From an uncultured Burkholderiales bacterium (GTDB lineage: Bacteria > Pseudomonadota > Gammaproteobacteria > Burkholderiales > Burkholderiaceae_C): DNA of 17,607 nucleotides. Each line of letters opens with the position of its first letter. Position 1 is the stretch's first letter. Location of the stretch: assembly GCA_903887655.1 (NCBI GenBank), contig CAISQQ010000362.1:1-17607 (forward strand), in the 5' to 3' direction. This document shows positions 15,841 through 17,607 of the stretch, piece after piece. Both the position numbers and the translations under genes were made by a program. The notes below the pieces were generated by a model. It was given only the letters and a program-made list of their open reading frames with translations. It did not search any database and was not told the origin of the DNA.

Positions 15841-15947
15841 TAACTTTGCACTTGTATTTGATTTGAATCTGCTCAAAAGCACGTTGGCCCCGAGGGTTGA
15901 GGCCAGGGCACAAAAAAGGGTTGAACGCCCACGCTCATCAAAGGGGA

Positions 15948-16919
15948 TCAATAGGGCCGATCGATCACCTCTCGGGCCAAGGCGCTGAGCGCTTGTGTTT
16001 GCGGCAAGTGGCTCGCGAGCAAAGCCTCTTGGGCTTGATCGTGAAGGTGTTGGGCCAAGGCTTGGGCCTCGCCCAAGCCGAGCAAGGACACAAAGGTGGG
16101 CTTGTCCATGTTGGCGTCCTTGCCCGCGGTCTTGCCCAGTGTTTGGGTATCGGCCACCACATCCAAAATATCATCCACCACCTGAAACGCCAAGCCCAAA
16201 TTGGCTGCGTAAACTTCCAGCTGGTCTAGGGCGCCCGGTGGCAAAGACCCAGGAGCGGCACACGCCGCTCCCATCATGACGCTGGCTGTGAGCAAAGCGC
16301 CGGTTTTCTTTTGATGCATCTCTTCGAGCGCTTGGCGGGTGAGGTGCAGCCCCACACTTTGCAAATCAATGGCTTGGCCTCCACACATGCCGGCGTGGCC
16401 CGCGGCTGAACTCAAGAGCCGGCAAAGCTGCACTTGGATGCTCGCCTGAAGTTTTGAGCCCTCTGGGGTCAAGAGCTCAAACGCCAGTGCTTGCAGCGCG
16501 TCCCCACAGAGCAAGGCTTGTGCCTGGCCAAACTGAACATGGACGGTGGGCTGACCACGCCGAAGAACATCGTTGTCCATGCAAGGCATGTCGTCGTGCA
16601 CCAGCGAGTAGGCGTGGATCAACTCCACCGCACATGCGGCCCTGATTGCTGCTTCATCAAGCAAGGCGTGATGGTGCTGAAGATCTTGAAACTCGCCGGT
16701 CTCGGGGGAACATGCAGGCTGCAGTGCGGCCACGCTTTGTCGAGCGGCCAAGCACAAGAGGGGTCGCAAACGCTTGCCCCCACCCATGACCGCGTACCGC
16801 ATGCTCGCTCCGAGTCCCGCACTGGCGTGTTCAGGCACCCATTCAGACAAGGCCCGCTCCACCCGAAGGCGCGTTTGCTCAGCCCAAGCACTCGCATCAA
16901 AGTGGCTCGAGATGGACAT
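15948..16919 (-). CDS. ispA: Polyprenyl (farnesyl) diphosphate synthase
   Basis: A 323-residue class I trans-prenyltransferase. The first Asp-rich motif is HDDMPCMDND (Asp109, Asp110, Asp115) followed by LRRG, and the second is DDILD (249-253). GGGKRLRP (46-53) binds isopentenyl diphosphate. The DDxxxxD spacing of the first motif is that of bacterial FPP synthases, so the product is probably farnesyl diphosphate. It is longer than E. coli IspA (299), with a polar His/Glu-rich insertion around residues 66-88. The chosen ATG overlaps the xseB stop as TGATG, which strongly supports it; the frame extends 28 codons further up into xseB, but that part is not family-like. It acts just below the MEP pathway begun by dxs downstream. 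Confidence 0.93.
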   Translation of the reverse strand: MSISSHFDASAWAEQTRLRVERALSEWVPEHASAGLGASMRYAVMGGGKRLRPLLCLAARQSVAALQPACSPETGEFQDLQHHHALLDEAAIRAACAVELIHAYSLVHDDMPCMDNDVLRRGQPTVHVQFGQAQALLCGDALQALAFELLTPEGSKLQASIQVQLCRLLSSAAGHAGMCGGQAIDLQSVGLHLTRQALEEMHQKKTGALLTASVMMGAACAAPGSLPPGALDQLEVYAANLGLAFQVVDDILDVVADTQTLGKTAGKDANMDKPTFVSLLGLGEAQALAQHLHDQAQEALLASHLPQTQALSALAREVIDRPY

Positions 16920-17188
16920 CAAAGCGCACCTTGCCAGGGCTTGAGCTGCCCCTCGTCCAAGACTTTGATTTGGTCCTCGATGTTTTGAAGCTTGTCGCGG
17001 CAAAAGCCCAGCAAATACGCTCCCCGCTGATAAGCTTGCAGCAACTGGTCAAGCGGCAGCTGAGAAGACTCCATGCGTTGCACCAACGCGTCAAGTTCTT
17101 GCACGGCAATCTCGTAGCTCGGCGGGCTTTCTTGTGTGGGCGCCTGTTGGGGCTCACCCGTAGAGGCAGTGGTTTTGGATTTGGTCAT
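16919..17188 (-). CDS. xseB: Exodeoxyribonuclease VII small subunit
   Basis: An 89-residue XseB. The conserved helical core is YEIAVQELDALVQRMESSQ through LPLDQLLQAYQRGAYLL, then CRDKLQNIEDQIKVLD. XseB binds XseA in several copies to form exonuclease VII, a single-strand-specific nuclease. The N-terminal ~25 residues are polar and poorly conserved. I prefer the ATG at 17188; an in-frame TTG at 17209 would add seven residues, and neither has a strong ribosome-binding site. Its stop overlaps the ispA start. This xseB-ispA coupling is common in proteobacteria. A possible -10 (TATTAT, 17222-17217 on the minus strand) lies just upstream. Confidence 0.9.
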   Translation of the reverse strand: MTKSKTTASTGEPQQAPTQESPPSYEIAVQELDALVQRMESSQLPLDQLLQAYQRGAYLLGFCRDKLQNIEDQIKVLDEGQLKPWQGAL

Positions 17189-17579
17189 ATCAGGCGCTGT
17201 GGCAGTCAAGGAAGGAATAATACAGGTTTGCCAACGCGAATTCCTTCAATTTTGTCAAAAGGCCTTCTTCTAGGGACAACTAAAGAGGCAGACGATGCCG
17301 TTGTACACCCACTCCCTTTCGATGCTCGCGCTTGATGAGCGACCTTGCAATCGCGAGAAACCATGAAAAACGACCCCTTCTTGCAAAAAAACCACAGGGA
17401 CATTCACCAAGCCTGATCCTTCGACTGCCCGCCTGATCGGGGTCAAAAATCTGTGTTTTTGTGCCCTCTTTAGAGGTTTAGTGTTCTGCCCGCTCGTAAA
17501 AAACATATAATTCAAGGTTCCCCCGGAAAATACCGGATTTTTCTCTTCTCCCTGTGGGGAGTCTTTAGGTCAGGTCCCT
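17189..17579. other. Divergent intergenic region between xseB and the right-edge gene
   Basis: About 390 bases without a convincing gene; two minus-strand open frames here look spurious. Visible signals are a possible xseB -10 (17217-17222), a direct repeat GCCTGATC (17411-17418 and 17431-17438), a dyad CCTCT-TT-AGAGG (17465-17476), a perfect TATAAT (17506-17511), and two small stem-loops in the presumed leader of the plus-strand gene (CCGG-AAAATA-CCGG at 17522-17535 and CTCCC-TGTG-GGGAG at 17548-17561). Confidence 0.6.
17506..17511 (+). promoter_or_regulatory. Probable -10 element of the right-edge gene
   Basis: TATAAT matches the sigma-70 -10 consensus exactly, 69 nt before the ATG at 17580. 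No convincing -35 is found at 16-18 nt spacing, so an activator may be needed; the repeat and dyad just upstream would suit one. Confidence 0.4.
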
Positions 17580-17607
17580 ATGTCTGATTTAAGTCTTCAA
17601 CTGCAGC
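17580..17607 (+). CDS. Start of an unidentified protein (partial, runs off window)
   Basis: An ATG at 17580 opens a frame to the window end reading MSDLSLQLQ. AGG lies 5 nt upstream, and a TATAAT about 70 nt upstream fits transcription. Nine residues are too few to identify a family. In related Comamonadaceae I recall a Rieske-type ring-hydroxylating oxygenase gene divergent from xseB, but that is memory of context, not evidence from the sequence. Confidence 0.45.

Noticed and set aside
15905..15940. Terminator after ispA (GGG-loop-CCC then T6 on the minus strand)
   Set aside because: The stem has only 3 bp, too weak to call; ispA and dxs are probably cotranscribed.
16920..17003. N-terminal extension of IspA
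   Set aside because: It runs into xseB and is not family-like; the TGATG overlap supports the shorter form.
17206..17515. Two overlapping minus-strand open frames upstream of xseB
   Set aside because: They overlap each other in different frames, lack ribosome-binding sites and recognisable domains, and cover the likely promoter region.

Overview
The window looks like chromosomal DNA of a betaproteobacterium, most likely Burkholderiales/Comamonadaceae. This is an inference from moderately GC-rich, TTG-leucine-rich codon use, the neighbourhood xseB-ispA-dxs next to TRAP transporter genes, and RecBCD-type recombination. No rRNA, tRNA, insertion sequence or CRISPR array was seen.

Layout. Bases 1-3171 (minus) hold the N-terminal ~1057 codons of recC; its 3' end lies outside the window. 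Bases 3308-9924 (minus) hold a six-gene molybdenum-hydroxylase operon in transcript order coxS-coxL-coxM-coxD-coxE-coxG. CoxL carries the form II signature AYRGAGR instead of the form I Cys-containing loop, so this is a 'CO dehydrogenase-like' enzyme whose true substrate is open. A 376-bp divergent control region (9925-10300) follows. It contains a perfect FNR/ANR-type box (TTGAT-N4-ATCAA) just upstream of a plausible coxS promoter. Bases 10301-12406 (plus) encode the membrane half of a TRAP transporter, dctQ and dctM. Its likely periplasmic receptor, dctP, lies convergently on the minus strand (12666-13745). Between them are a 9-bp-stem hairpin and six tandem copies of an 11-bp unit. Bases 13950-17188 (minus) hold the isoprenoid precursor cluster xseB-ispA-dxs, with xseB and ispA overlapping as TGATG. 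A ~390-bp intergenic region with a perfect TATAAT leads to the first codons of a further plus-strand gene at 17580.

How they may work together. CoxS (two 2Fe-2S clusters), CoxM (FAD) and CoxL (Mo-MCD) should form the hydroxylase. CoxD (MoxR AAA+) and CoxE (VWA) are maturation partners, and CoxG is a membrane-tethered SRPBCC protein. The TRAP receptor resembles 2-oxoacid-binding TakP, so the divergent transporter may import an organic acid. A metabolic link to the hydroxylase is only suggested by position. The most notable non-coding signals are the FNR-type box, a terminator-like hairpin inside the cox operon between coxS and coxL, and the 11-bp array between dctM and dctP.
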